64,000 bases of DNA from Curtobacterium sp. MCBA15_008 (GCF_001865065.1 NZ_MJGN01000045.1:32413-96412); one strand, 5' to 3'; counted from the stretch's first letter, positions 17,201 to 26,289 are shown. Program-made: numbers and translations. Notes: a model not told the origin generated them from the sequence alone.

Positions 17201-18562
17201 TCAGAAGGCGCGGTCGAGCTCGCGTTCCCGCTCACTGCTGGCGAGGGAGAACGCGACGCGCAGGGCTTCGCGAAGGTGCTGCGAATCGGCACCGAGCACG
17301 GTCGTGAACCCGAGCCGTGCGGCTTCGTTCGCGCGCTGCTTCGTGCCCGTCGTCGGTCGGATCTCGCCGGCGAGGCTGATCTCGCCGACCGCGGCCAGGG
17401 AGTGCGGGAAGGGGCGGTCGCGTGCGGCGCTCGCTAGGGCCAGTGCGATCGCGAGGTCCGCGCCGGGTTCGGTGAGCTTCATGCCGCCGACGGTGGACAC
17501 GTAGACATCGGCGTCGGACAGCTTCAGGCCGGCACGTCGTTCGAGGACGGCGAGCAGCATCGCCACGCGGGACGAGTCGACGCCGTTCACGACGCGACGG
17601 GGCTGCGGCGCCGAACTCGGCACGACGAGCGCCTGCACCTCGACCGGGAGTGCGCGACGTCCTTCGAGGGCGACCGTCACGCAGGTGCCCGACACCGGGG
17701 CGCCGTTCTTCGACATGAAGAGCCCGCTCGGGTCGGGGACCTCGTGGATGCCGTCGCCGGCCATGTCGAAGCAGCCGACCTCGTCCGTCGGGCCGAAGCG
17801 GTTCTTGAGCGCGCGGACGAACCGGAGCGCCGTCTGCCGGTCGCCCTCGAAGTGGCACACCACGTCGACGAGGTGCTCGAGCAGCCGTGGACCGGCGATC
17901 GTGCCGTCCTTCGTCACGTGGCCGACGATCAGGACGGGGAGGGCGCGGTCCTTCGCGATCCGGATGAGGGTCGACGCGACCTCGCGCACCTGGGACGTGC
18001 CCCCGGCGATGCCGTCGATCGCACTCGACGAGATCGTCTGCACCGAGTCGGCGATGAGGAGGTCCGGGCGCACCTGGTCGATCTGGCCGATGATGACGCC
18101 GAGGTCGACCTCGCTCGCCAGGTAGAGGTCGTCGTGCATGGCGCCCGTGCGCTCGGCCCGGAGGCGGACCTGGTCCACCGATTCCTCGGCGCTGACGTAG
18201 AGGACGCGCTTGCCGGACGCCGCCGCGCGTGAGGCCACCTCGAGCAGGAGCGTCGACTTGCCGACGCCGGGCTCGCCGGACAGCAGGACCGCGGCACCCG
18301 GGACCACGCCGCCACCGAGCACCCGGTCGAACTCGCCGATGCCGGTCTGCCAGCGCTGCACCGTGGTGCCCCGCGCTTCGGTGATGGGACGCGCGACCCG
18401 GTTGCCGGCGACCGCGACGGCACTCGTCCCGCGTGCGCTCACCGTGGCGGCTGCGGTGTCCTCGACGGTGCCCCAAGCCTGGCACTCGCCGCAGCGGCCG
18501 ACCCACTTGATGCTGGTCCAGCCGCACTCGGTGCAGCGGTAGAGAGACTGGGGGCGCGCCAT
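17201..18562 (-). CDS. radA: DNA repair protein RadA
   Basis: RadA is a RecA-related branch-migration ATPase in recombinational repair. The 453-residue product has the N-terminal zinc finger (CTEC and CGEC), Walker A GEPGVGKST near residue 97, the RadA-specific KNRFG motif near residue 255, and the C-terminal Lon-protease-like domain with the expected conserved stretches. The ATG at 18562 gives the canonical MARPQSLYRC start. It lies 10 bases downstream of the SGNH hydrolase gene, so the two are likely co-transcribed. Confidence 0.95.
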   Translation of the reverse strand: MARPQSLYRCTECGWTSIKWVGRCGECQAWGTVEDTAAATVSARGTSAVAVAGNRVARPITEARGTTVQRWQTGIGEFDRVLGGGVVPGAAVLLSGEPGVGKSTLLLEVASRAAASGKRVLYVSAEESVDQVRLRAERTGAMHDDLYLASEVDLGVIIGQIDQVRPDLLIADSVQTISSSAIDGIAGGTSQVREVASTLIRIAKDRALPVLIVGHVTKDGTIAGPRLLEHLVDVVCHFEGDRQTALRFVRALKNRFGPTDEVGCFDMAGDGIHEVPDPSGLFMSKNGAPVSGTCVTVALEGRRALPVEVQALVVPSSAPQPRRVVNGVDSSRVAMLLAVLERRAGLKLSDADVYVSTVGGMKLTEPGADLAIALALASAARDRPFPHSLAAVGEISLAGEIRPTTGTKQRANEAARLGFTTVLGADSQHLREALRVAFSLASSERERELDRAF

Positions 18563-18572
18563 GCTCGTCAGG

Positions 18573-19550
18573 TTAGGCCGTGCCGCCGACACCACCGGAC
18601 TGGTCGTCCGGGTCGTCGTGCCCTGCTCCGGGGATCGGGACCGACCCCGTCATGCGCTGCCGGAGCCGGTCGATGCGCCCGGGACGGTCGGCGTGGTCGA
18701 GTGCCTCTGCACCCTCGACGTCCTGCTCGGCACGTGCCGTCGCCACCGCGCCCGCACCGGCGCCGAGGTCCTCGGCCTCGCGCGCGGAGAGGTAGTGCCG
18801 GATCGCCGCGACCACGTCCACACGGGCATCGACGGCGGGCTCGAACGCGCTCGCCCAGATCTCGTACCCGCGGTCGTTCGGGTGGAACAGGTCCCCGTAG
18901 CTGTTGAAGAACGTCCGACGCAGCCCGACCCGCTTCGTGATGGTGTGCAGCGGTGCCACCGTCAGACCGAACTCGTCTGCCACCCGGTGCACGATCTCGT
19001 TCGCCACGGCGACCTTGCGCTCACGGTCGGGCACGAACATGCACGGCAGCTCCGCCACGATGGCGTGGGACGGCACGGCACCGTAGATCTCGCGGATGTT
19101 CCGCTCGAACTTGTCCGGGTGGAAGTCGGCGATGTCGTTCGCACCGATCGACACCGTGCAGATGTCCGGCGAGTAGTGGCGGAGCTTCGGAAGCTGGTCC
19201 TTCCGAGCGCCCCACGTCGTCGATCCGGACACGCTGAGGTTCACGACGCGGACCGAGGTGCGGGAACGGTGTCGGATCCGGCGTGCGAGCAGCCCCACGT
19301 AGCCGCGGTGCGGTTCACTCGCCCCGACCCCTTGCGCAGCCGAGTCGCCGATCGCCAGGTAGGTGATCTGCCCGTCGTGCTGCAGGCGCTCGCGCCACCA
19401 GTCCGCGTGCACGGGGAGCATGTCGACGACGCGTCGAGCGGCGGCGCGTTGCCCGCGGACGCCGGCGCGGGCGCCGAACGTCGCCCCGCCGAGGACGGCG
19501 AGGCCGCCGCCGATCGACGTGAGCAGGGCGATGAGGGTGCGCGATCTCAT
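18573..19550 (-). CDS. SGNH/GDSL hydrolase with N-terminal anchor
   Basis: The 325-residue esterase-type enzyme shows block I as AIGDSAAQGVGAS near residue 66, block III as IGANDIADF near residue 138, and block V as FHPNDRGY near residue 222. A hydrophobic segment at about residues 7-28 acts as an anchor or signal. The last 75 residues are a charged, probably disordered tail. Substrates of such enzymes range from lipids to acetylated glycans, so specificity is unknown. It is upstream of radA in a likely two-gene unit, with its start beside the tRNA-Ser region. Confidence 0.85.
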   Translation of the reverse strand: MRSRTLIALLTSIGGGLAVLGGATFGARAGVRGQRAAARRVVDMLPVHADWWRERLQHDGQITYLAIGDSAAQGVGASEPHRGYVGLLARRIRHRSRTSVRVVNLSVSGSTTWGARKDQLPKLRHYSPDICTVSIGANDIADFHPDKFERNIREIYGAVPSHAIVAELPCMFVPDRERKVAVANEIVHRVADEFGLTVAPLHTITKRVGLRRTFFNSYGDLFHPNDRGYEIWASAFEPAVDARVDVVAAIRHYLSAREAEDLGAGAGAVATARAEQDVEGAEALDHADRPGRIDRLRQRMTGSVPIPGAGHDDPDDQSGGVGGTA

Positions 19551-19692
19551 TCACCGGACGGTACGCCGTCCAGCCAGGTGCTCAATGAGGGGTGCCTGAA
19601 CTGTGGACGGGGGTTCGAGACCGGCCACCTGTGGAGGGTGAGCCGACCTGCGGTGGTGCGACGGGCCTCCCGGATCGTGTAAACTCTTTCCC

Positions 19693-19782
19693 GGTACCGT
19701 GTCCGAGCGGCCGAAGGATCATGTCTCGAAAACATGTGTGGGGGCAACTCCACCGTGGGTTCAAATCCCACCGGTACCGCCA
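19693..19782 (+). tRNA. tRNA-Ser (anticodon CGA)
   Basis: The acceptor arm GGTACCG (19693-19699) pairs with CGGTACC (19772-19778), then the discriminator G and an encoded CCA. The anticodon stem CATGT/ACATG encloses CTCGAAA, giving anticodon CGA. A long variable arm (around TGTGGGGGCAACTCCA) and the GGTTCAAATCC T-arm fit serine. Everything downstream in the window looks accessory, so its 3' end is a candidate integration site. Confidence 0.95.
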
Positions 19783-19791
19783 CAGGGTTGG

Positions 19792-19824
19792 TTGCGTATC
19801 TCGGCAAGAACGATTGCGTATCTC
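19792..19824. repeat. Direct repeat after the tRNA
   Basis: TTGCGTATCTC occurs at 19792-19802 and 19814-19824. In addition, GGTTGGTTGCG occurs at 19786-19796 and 19937-19947. These short repeats sit between the tRNA 3' end and the transposase-like gene and may be arm-type recombinase sites or chance. Confidence 0.35.
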
Positions 19825-19833
19825 AACCTCGAA

Positions 19834-19863
19834 CGAAGCCCCCGGCAGCAGCCGGGGGCTTCG
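19834..19863 (+). terminator. tRNA-Ser terminator hairpin
   Basis: CGAAGCCCCCGGC (19834-19846) and its complement (19851-19863) form a perfect 13-base-pair stem around AGCA, 52 bases past the tRNA. Confidence 0.75.
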
Positions 19864-19956
19864 TCGCGTTGGGAACATCTTGGTTCCCCGAAACGCCGGT
19901 GACCCCGACTGCACCTGTCGGGTGCGGTCGGGCCCTGGTTGGTTGCGGCTGTGTGG

Positions 19957-21870
19957 CTAGCCGCGGACGACGACGTAGGTCGCTCGGCGTATGTAGTTCC
20001 GTCGGTAGTTGGAGAGCCGTTCGGCGTCGCGACGTCTGATGACCTTCCGCCGCTTTGAGGGCTTCTGCACGGGCTTTGGCACGCTCTGTCTGGGGAGTCG
20101 TTCGGCGAGCTTTGTCTGCTGCTGCTTGTACCGCTGATGCATGTGCTCGGCGATGCGGGCGTAGTTGAACGAGACGATGAGCAGTGCCCAAGCGAACTGT
20201 GCGGCTGCGAGCCCGCGCATGGGGCGGTTCGCTGGCTTCGAGTACGGTGCGACGTGGTCGTGCAGGGTCTTGTTCGCTGATTCGCTGCTGGCTCGGTCGC
20301 CCTTGTACAGCCGGTTGTGGATGCGGGTGCCGTGGGAGTGCTTCTGCCCGCCGAGCTTCCCTTCTTCTTTGATGGGGATGTTGATGGATTTCTGGCAGCA
20401 GACAGTGACGTTCCGGTCCTCAATCTGACTCTCGAAGACCTCGGCGAGGTTGGTCTTGGCTTCCGCCTTCGCATGCATCTCTCTGAGCGGGCACCAGACG
20501 GTGGCTGAGGCGCCGAGGGCTGGACACTGGTACTTCACGGCTTTGCCGTGCGGCATCACTTCCTTGACGTGCAGCTTGTATGCCTGACGGAGGTCGATGT
20601 CGCGGTGCCACTCTTCCTCTGTGATGAGCTTCTTGTTGAACCGGACGGTGGCTTCGAGGAGCTCTTTCGGGGTGGAAGCGCAGTACCAGTCGCCTTCCAC
20701 GAAGTGGGCGCCGCCGTAACCGTTGGTGATGCCGGTCTCCCGCTTCCGGTAATCCTTCACGACGAGGATGCCGCGGTCGCGGAGGGGCTTGTGGAACTTC
20801 TTATTGGTCTCGTTGTTGTAGCCCTTGTCGAACGACAGGCGGGTGATGCGCGTACCTCGGGCGAGGATGAGGTCGATGAGCGCGATGGTGTGTTCGGCGA
20901 TGCGGTTGTTGGGGCTGCCGAGGCTCGCCGCGAGGATGAGCTGTGGGCGCGCGAGGGTGTTGTCGAGAGATGGGTCTTCGTGAACGCCGAGGAGGACGTT
21001 TCCCATGAACACCATCTGCCACTGGCTCAGGACAATGGCACCTTTGGCTTTCGACGGGTCGCGCAGCGCTGCGCCCTTCTCCTTCGGCCACGGCCCGGCT
21101 TCCGGCTCGAAGACGGGACGCTTCACTTCCTCGTTGTCATCGACGTACCGCTCGTACTGCTCCTTCTTCGTTGCCCGGTCTCGTTTCCATGGGAACTGTT
21201 GGGTGCCCGCGCGGAACGCGGTCTGGTCGACGGTCAGCGCGGTGGTGTCGAGTTGCAGGTCTGCTGGAAGCTCTTCGAGGGTCATCGCGATGAGCTTGTT
21301 CGTGAACCATTCGCCGCGCTGACGCATCACGTCAACGTGCTTCGCGTTTTCCTTGAGCCATGCGGCTCGCGCTTCACGTGCCTTGCGGTAGATGGAGCAC
21401 TTCCGCTTCGCTTTCCAGCCGTCGAAGGTGTCGATGAATCGTCTGACGGCTCGGTTTGATAGGACCTTCCAGTCCCGCGGCTGCCCGTTGAAGAGATGCT
21501 CGATACCGAGTGCTTCCCGAGCGAGAGGGGTGAGACGAAGGAACGCCTGACCCATCACCTTGGACTGCAACTTCGAGTGTTCGGCCATGAGGATGAGGCA
21601 GATGGTGAAGATGACTTCGTCACTGATGAGAGGCTCCCTGCCGCCGCGGTACCGGAGTGCTGCGTCTTCTGCGCGCCACGCGGCGACTTGCGGAAGCACG
21701 CCGGAGCGGCGAGCTCGGCGCAGCCAACGGACGACGATGGTCTTGTCGATGCGGGTGGTGTGGGTAGTGCCGATGACCACTTCGTCGGCGGGCATGAGCC
21801 CGTAGAGCGTCTCGTCGAAGATGTCGTCCGCGTCAAGCTCTTCGGTGCGCTGGAACGAGTCGCCACTCAT
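19957..21870 (-). CDS. DDE-type transposase-like protein
   Basis: The 637-residue protein has an RNase H-type transposase pattern. A first Asp lies in LDTTALTVD (near residue 207), a second in LSFDKGYNN (near 347), and a Glu in RASSESANKTL (near 530). Between them are conserved-looking blocks such as LILAASLGSPNNR. The C-terminal 60 residues are strongly basic, suited to DNA binding. The ATG at 21870 overlaps the stop of the tyrosine-recombinase-like gene, so the two are made together. I cannot place it in an IS family, and no terminal inverted repeats were found beside it. Confidence 0.6.
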   Translation of the reverse strand: MSGDSFQRTEELDADDIFDETLYGLMPADEVVIGTTHTTRIDKTIVVRWLRRARRSGVLPQVAAWRAEDAALRYRGGREPLISDEVIFTICLILMAEHSKLQSKVMGQAFLRLTPLAREALGIEHLFNGQPRDWKVLSNRAVRRFIDTFDGWKAKRKCSIYRKAREARAAWLKENAKHVDVMRQRGEWFTNKLIAMTLEELPADLQLDTTALTVDQTAFRAGTQQFPWKRDRATKKEQYERYVDDNEEVKRPVFEPEAGPWPKEKGAALRDPSKAKGAIVLSQWQMVFMGNVLLGVHEDPSLDNTLARPQLILAASLGSPNNRIAEHTIALIDLILARGTRITRLSFDKGYNNETNKKFHKPLRDRGILVVKDYRKRETGITNGYGGAHFVEGDWYCASTPKELLEATVRFNKKLITEEEWHRDIDLRQAYKLHVKEVMPHGKAVKYQCPALGASATVWCPLREMHAKAEAKTNLAEVFESQIEDRNVTVCCQKSINIPIKEEGKLGGQKHSHGTRIHNRLYKGDRASSESANKTLHDHVAPYSKPANRPMRGLAAAQFAWALLIVSFNYARIAEHMHQRYKQQQTKLAERLPRQSVPKPVQKPSKRRKVIRRRDAERLSNYRRNYIRRATYVVVRG

Positions 21871-22886
21871 CGCTGTGCCTCCACCATCACGTGGTGGAAC
21901 GCCGCTGCGTCGATGTCGTCGGCGTGGATGGCGAACTGGCCGTAGCGGGTGTGCAGCGATGAAGTGGAGGTGTATCCGGCTGCATGGATGAGGACGCTGG
22001 TGGGGAGCCTGTCGAGCATGGTGATGACCCACGTGTCGCGGAGCTTGGCGAGGTTGGGGTTGTCACCGGAGCCGGCGCAGAGGAACCCCGCTCGGTCGCG
22101 GCGGTTCGCTGGTCCGTTCACCTGGGGCAGGACGAGGTATTGGTCGTCGGGGCGTGCCTCGTGGCCCGCAGCGGCGGCGAGGGCAGCCCACTCATGGATG
22201 AGGGGCAGAGTGCGGGGTCGGCTGCCGCCAGTGACCGTCACGGTGACGGTGTCGGCGTCGATGTGAAGGTCTCTGACTCGGACGGCAACGGCTTCGCTGG
22301 TGCGAAGTCCCGCGCCGCCGATGAGGGCGAGGAGCAGCATCGTGTTGTCGCGTCGGTGCTCGGGGCGTGAGCGTGCCCAGGAACGGATATTCGCGAGTTC
22401 TCGGCTGGTGTATGCGGCGGGGTTCGGCATTCCGCGTTGGGGGTACTGCCCGATGTGTTTCCCGGATGCTGCGAGCGCGAGTTGGTTGAGCTGGGAGGTC
22501 CTTGTCAGACGAGTGCCAGGTGCGGAGGAGTGCTCCAGCACGTATTTCCGGATGGAGTTGTACGTGAAGATGTCGCTGGCCACGATGGGGGCTTTGAGGG
22601 TCCGGACTGCCCAGACGGCGAAGTGCGTGGCGACGCTGGTGAGCCGGCGGGCGAGGTGGTCGTTGTTCGGCTGGTAGTTGACGACCACCTCGAGCAGGAG
22701 CGCACGAATTGCTGCCCAGGTCGCGGCGTTGATGCCGTGGGGTCGTTGCCGCATCAGCGCCTCCTGCACTACCCGCGTGGTGTGGTCCTTTCTAGGAACA
22801 GAGTGTGCTATAACCCGGTCGAATTCGGAAGGGGCGGCGTGCTCGTCGGTTGTGGTCGCGCCGGGGTTCATGGAGGAGGTGTTCAC
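21867..22886 (-). CDS. Tyrosine recombinase/integrase-like protein
   Basis: The 339-residue protein has a SAM-like N-terminal domain and a catalytic-domain pattern. Box I is GAGLRTSEAV, with the catalytic Arg. The C-terminal LRDTWVITML keeps the box II Arg but lacks the usual His three residues before it. GYTSTSSLHTRY supplies a candidate nucleophile Tyr one position later than usual. Activity is therefore uncertain. The GTG at 22886 has no ribosome-binding site; an ATG at 22871 is an alternative. Its stop overlaps the start of the DDE-type gene, next to tRNA-Ser, which fits an integration module. Confidence 0.7.
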   Translation of the reverse strand: MNTSSMNPGATTTDEHAAPSEFDRVIAHSVPRKDHTTRVVQEALMRQRPHGINAATWAAIRALLLEVVVNYQPNNDHLARRLTSVATHFAVWAVRTLKAPIVASDIFTYNSIRKYVLEHSSAPGTRLTRTSQLNQLALAASGKHIGQYPQRGMPNPAAYTSRELANIRSWARSRPEHRRDNTMLLLALIGGAGLRTSEAVAVRVRDLHIDADTVTVTVTGGSRPRTLPLIHEWAALAAAAGHEARPDDQYLVLPQVNGPANRRDRAGFLCAGSGDNPNLAKLRDTWVITMLDRLPTSVLIHAAGYTSTSSLHTRYGQFAIHADDIDAAAFHHVMVEAQR

Positions 22887-23149
22887 GTGACGGCCTATGC
22901 GCGGAGGGGCGGCCGAGCTGGGATCTGGAGTGTGAGATCGAACGATTCTGGGTGCTCGCGCTGGCGTCTGCGTCCGGGAAAGTCCCGATCAGCGAGCGTT
23001 TCGGTCATCAACCCGATTCGCGGAGAATGGCGGCAGCTTCAGTTGCACCTCGGGCGTGTCGCGACCCCGGCGGGGCTGCGAGGGACAATTCGACCCGTCG
23101 ACTTCTCTCGTGACGGGCTGCCCAGTTGAGTTCGGCGCGGCCGTAACCA

Positions 23150-23884
23150 TCAGGAGGCGTCGGTCGTCTGCTGCGCCGCGCGCTGTTGCTCGGTTGCCGC
23201 TGTGCTGGTCGAGCTCCTGTGTGAGTCGGGCGTCGCCATGACGTCGTGAACTTGTTCAGCGAGGTGAGGGGAGTGAGCGATGCGCTTCGCGCGCTTTGTT
23301 GCCTTGCTGCGCTGGCGTATGCGCTTCAGCCGCCGCCACGAATAGTGCATCCCCGGTCCCGTGTACTGGTCGCGGATCCCGGATTTGATGCGGAGGTCCC
23401 GCGTCAGGAGCCGCCTTCGCGCCGTGAGCAACCCGTAGATCAAGCAGAAGAAGGCCCCTGCCCAGAGGATGGTTGCGGCGATCAGCACCCCATCTGTCCG
23501 GTCAGCAGTGGACGGTGCGATGAGAAGGAGGTACCCGAGGTAGCTGAGCCCTGAGCCGTACAACCAGGCGACGACGGCGAAGGCCATGCTTCCCGGCCGG
23601 CGCCGTGTTCGCCGGGCGTAGTCGGCGAGGACTAGTCGCGCCTCGTCGTCAACGGCGGCGACAAGTCTCCGGTGTTCGATGCGGGCGGATGGTGAGGCGC
23701 TGGGGCCGTGGTTGGGTCCAAGCGTTCTGAGCGCTTCGGCAGTGCGCTGCAGGTCGTTGAAGCGTTCGAGAAGCTTCCGCGCGGCGCGGACCGAGAAGGC
23801 GCGGCCAATCGGTTCGACGAGTCCGACCGCTGCCGCTGCAGCGCTGAGCCAGGGCAGCACCGCTTCCGGCACTGCTTCGGTCAC
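23150..23884 (-). CDS. Two-span membrane protein of the HTH-peptidase module
   Basis: The 244-residue protein has a weakly hydrophobic N-terminal stretch (LPWLSAAAAAVGLVEPIG), two strong membrane segments at about residues 120-165 (AFAVVAWLYGSGLSYLGYLL and GVLIAATILWAGAFFCLIYG), and a basic, Ser/Thr/Gln-rich tail. I chose the GTG at 23884, 52 bases after the peptidase stop; the frame is open much further upstream but overlaps the peptidase gene. No family is recognised. It follows an HTH-like and an IrrE-type gene on the same strand. Confidence 0.55.
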   Translation of the reverse strand: MTEAVPEAVLPWLSAAAAAVGLVEPIGRAFSVRAARKLLERFNDLQRTAEALRTLGPNHGPSASPSARIEHRRLVAAVDDEARLVLADYARRTRRRPGSMAFAVVAWLYGSGLSYLGYLLLIAPSTADRTDGVLIAATILWAGAFFCLIYGLLTARRRLLTRDLRIKSGIRDQYTGPGMHYSWRRLKRIRQRSKATKRAKRIAHSPHLAEQVHDVMATPDSHRSSTSTAATEQQRAAQQTTDAS

Positions 23885-23936
23885 CAAGGACGGCTCACCG
23901 TCAGAAGTGAAGTCGCCCGGTTCCCGTGAGTCCGTT

Positions 23937-24980
23937 TCAGCATGCTTCGTGTTCGGTCCGGCCGGCGGCAGTGTCCGCGGCCGAGAGCTCGAGGGTGCAG
24001 TGCGGGCAGATCGGTGTTGCTCGACGTTCGCATCCGCACGCTCCGCAGCGTGGGCAGCGGTTGCCGCCACAGGGGTCGTGCCGGTTCTGCGGCGTTGCGG
24101 TGAACGTTGCGCCGCACGCTTCGTTGCTGCATTCGACGAGCTCTTCGTCCCACTGTTGAGATCCGAACCGGTACGTCGGGGTGATGACGCTGAAGAAGTG
24201 GAATCCGTCGCGGTCAGCAGCCAGCTCGATGCTGAGGTCGCTGCGGGTCCTGCCAGTGCTGTACTGCAGCCCTGATTCGGTGCGTCCGTGACTAACCCGA
24301 CCAACTTCGACGGCAGCAGAGAGGCGTGCAAGGTCGGGTTGGTGCGAGCCTCGGGGCGGCGCGAAGAGATTCGAATCGTTTGCTATCGCCGCGGTGACGT
24401 CGCCGCGATAGTCGGTGACCACCAGGAGCGTCGGAGTGGTCGCGAGCGCGACGGCTCGACGGATGATCGCGTGGCGCGATGCAGCGGTTCGGTTGTGCAG
24501 TTCCGTGAGCAGCGCGGCGGAGATCGTGCCGGTGAACACGTCGTCGATCACTGTGTCGGGGATCAGGACGCGAGACGCGAAGGCGTTCGAAATGGTCTCC
24601 TCGAGTCGGCGTCGTGTGAAGTCCGGCAGCGTTCCGAGGACGTCCAACGCCCAGGTGGTGTCGTTTTTCTGCAGGTGGTGGCCGTATTCGTGGAGCGCTG
24701 TGAACGCATCCCTGGCGCGGGACCGTGATTGGCTGACTTCGATGGTTGGCGGGTCCCATCGGTACCGGCCGGCGTACTCGCAAGCAGTCTCGATGCGGCG
24801 GGCGCCGTAACGGAGGTCGATGTGCCGGCATCGTCCGAGGACGCCGATCGCGTCGTTTGCGAGATCCGCGAGGGCGGCGTCGTCGTGGTTCGCGGCAATG
24901 CCGAGGAGGTACGTGACGGCCCGGTCGGTGTGCTCCGGGCGGAGCCAGTCCTGCGGGTTCGGCAGCATCGTCAGCGTCAT
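23937..24980 (-). CDS. IrrE/ImmA-type metallopeptidase with zinc-ribbon tail
   Basis: The 347-residue protein has the zinc-binding HEYGH motif at about residues 97-101, followed by a segment (ETISNAFASRVLIP) that fits the third-ligand helix of IrrE-type enzymes. The C-terminus carries a cysteine-rich ribbon with CSNEAC, CPRCGACGC and CPHC, unusual for this family. The ATG at 24980 lies one base after the stop of the HTH-like gene (TGACATG). Peptidases of this type often act on a partner DNA-binding repressor, and an HTH-like partner is adjacent. Confidence 0.75.
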   Translation of the reverse strand: MTLTMLPNPQDWLRPEHTDRAVTYLLGIAANHDDAALADLANDAIGVLGRCRHIDLRYGARRIETACEYAGRYRWDPPTIEVSQSRSRARDAFTALHEYGHHLQKNDTTWALDVLGTLPDFTRRRLEETISNAFASRVLIPDTVIDDVFTGTISAALLTELHNRTAASRHAIIRRAVALATTPTLLVVTDYRGDVTAAIANDSNLFAPPRGSHQPDLARLSAAVEVGRVSHGRTESGLQYSTGRTRSDLSIELAADRDGFHFFSVITPTYRFGSQQWDEELVECSNEACGATFTATPQNRHDPCGGNRCPRCGACGCERRATPICPHCTLELSAADTAAGRTEHEAC

Positions 24981-24981
24981 G

Positions 24982-25914
24982 TCAGTCCTGGAGCAGCAGC
25001 GCGATAGCGTCGCGAATAGCGGAGCGACGTTGTTCCGCGACGCTCGGCGTGCGGGCGGCGAGAGCGAAGCTGCTTCGGACGAGATCCCGCGCAGCCCGCT
25101 CCCCGCTACTGGTGTGCTCAGCAACCTGCAGGACGCCGTCTTTCACTCTCGGATCTGCGAGTGAGGTGGTAATCCAGTCGTTGGGCACGGAGAGCGCATG
25201 CTCGACGGTGCCAGCGAACGCGTCGGTGACGATGCGGGCTTGCTCGGCTGTGAGCGTGAGCTCGTTGGTCCACAGCGCCAGGGCGGTCGCGGTCGGCAGG
25301 CCGGTGCGTTCGGCGAACAGGCGCGGAGTGACCCTGGCAGCAGTCAGTGCTTCCGTGTCGACGACGGCGTCGCCGTCCGCCTCGGATGGCCACTCGATGT
25401 TGCACAGCCGCGCGAACGTGTTCACCAGCTCGCGAAGGGTTGTCGTGTCGTTGCCAGCGCCGGCGTCGTAGCGTGTCACCTTCTCTCCGCGATGTCCCCG
25501 TCGGAGGGCGGTGACGTCGTCGGCCGTTGCCACGTCGCCGATGTAGCGATGGAGCAGGAACGATCCGAGACCGGTCTCCAGCCGGTGCCAGATGACCAGT
25601 GGTGTGCCGAGGCGCTCTGCGTTGGTGATCGCTTCGCCGTCGCTTGCTGCTGCCGGATCGAATGTGACCGGCATTGCGAGGACGTAGGTGCTGCGAACTG
25701 CGGTGAGCAGTGCCGCAACCGGTGCTGCACCGTCCCAGGAGAGAAGCCAAAGCTGTCCGGGTGCGGGGTCGGTGTCCGGTGTGGTAGTCCACCGTTTCGC
25801 AGCGTCCGCGCGGAGCGCGTCCGGCGCACTGGTGAGTGAGAGGGAGGGCATCAGGGTTCCGGTTTCTTGGCGAGCAAAGTCTGCCAGCTTAGATGATCGC
25901 TCAGGACTGAGCAC
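24982..25914 (-). CDS. HTH-like partner protein of the IrrE-type peptidase
   Basis: The 310-residue product has an N-terminal beta-rich part (QLWLLSWDGAAPVAALL, VLAMPVTFD) and a C-terminal region around LFAERTGLPTATALALW that reads as a helix-turn-helix followed by helices to the end. The GTG at 25914 is preceded by AGGACTT; an ATG at 25851 is an alternative. The gene is one base from the peptidase start, a spacing that implies coupled translation. The HTH assignment rests on pattern only, and no known family is recognised. Confidence 0.5.
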   Translation of the reverse strand: MLSPERSSKLADFARQETGTLMPSLSLTSAPDALRADAAKRWTTTPDTDPAPGQLWLLSWDGAAPVAALLTAVRSTYVLAMPVTFDPAAASDGEAITNAERLGTPLVIWHRLETGLGSFLLHRYIGDVATADDVTALRRGHRGEKVTRYDAGAGNDTTTLRELVNTFARLCNIEWPSEADGDAVVDTEALTAARVTPRLFAERTGLPTATALALWTNELTLTAEQARIVTDAFAGTVEHALSVPNDWITTSLADPRVKDGVLQVAEHTSSGERAARDLVRSSFALAARTPSVAEQRRSAIRDAIALLLQD

Positions 25915-25938
25915 AAGTCCTATGCGCGCATACCGCCG

Positions 25939-26289
25939 TTACCGGTAGGCGAGCCCGTCCCAGAACTCCTGCAGTGCCCGTGCGGGGTCTGTAGGGAGCG
26001 GGCCCTTGTATTGGTGGTACGGCGTTACGGTCATGTCGTCGCGCCAGAGTGTGTGCTGGTGTCGCTCGTCGAACACTCCTGGCCTGTTGAGCCCGCAGGA
26101 AGGTTCCGCTGCCGACCGCAAGGTGTACGGCGGTTCGTGCGCGCCTGAAGCGGAACGGCCCACGACCTTGACCAACTGCGGGCCTGGTTGAACGACCGCA
26201 CATGGGCGGATCGAATTGGGGTGTGCGTCTCCGCCGATGATGCGACCGGGGTCGGCGTGGTAGATGTCGGCGAACTGCGGGTCGTGCAT
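25939..26289 (-). CDS. Hypothetical protein, possible PemK-like fold
   Basis: The 116-residue product contains the segment DPGRIIGGDAHPNSIRPCAVV and a later RPGVFDERHQHTLWRDD, a layout that loosely recalls small toxin-like beta-barrels (PemK/MazF), but this is weak. The ATG at 26289 overlaps the stop of the upstream frameshifted gene (TGATG), so the two were translationally coupled, as toxin-antitoxin pairs often are. The next gene starts 25 bases downstream. Confidence 0.45.
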   Translation of the reverse strand: MHDPQFADIYHADPGRIIGGDAHPNSIRPCAVVQPGPQLVKVVGRSASGAHEPPYTLRSAAEPSCGLNRPGVFDERHQHTLWRDDMTVTPYHQYKGPLPTDPARALQEFWDGLAYR

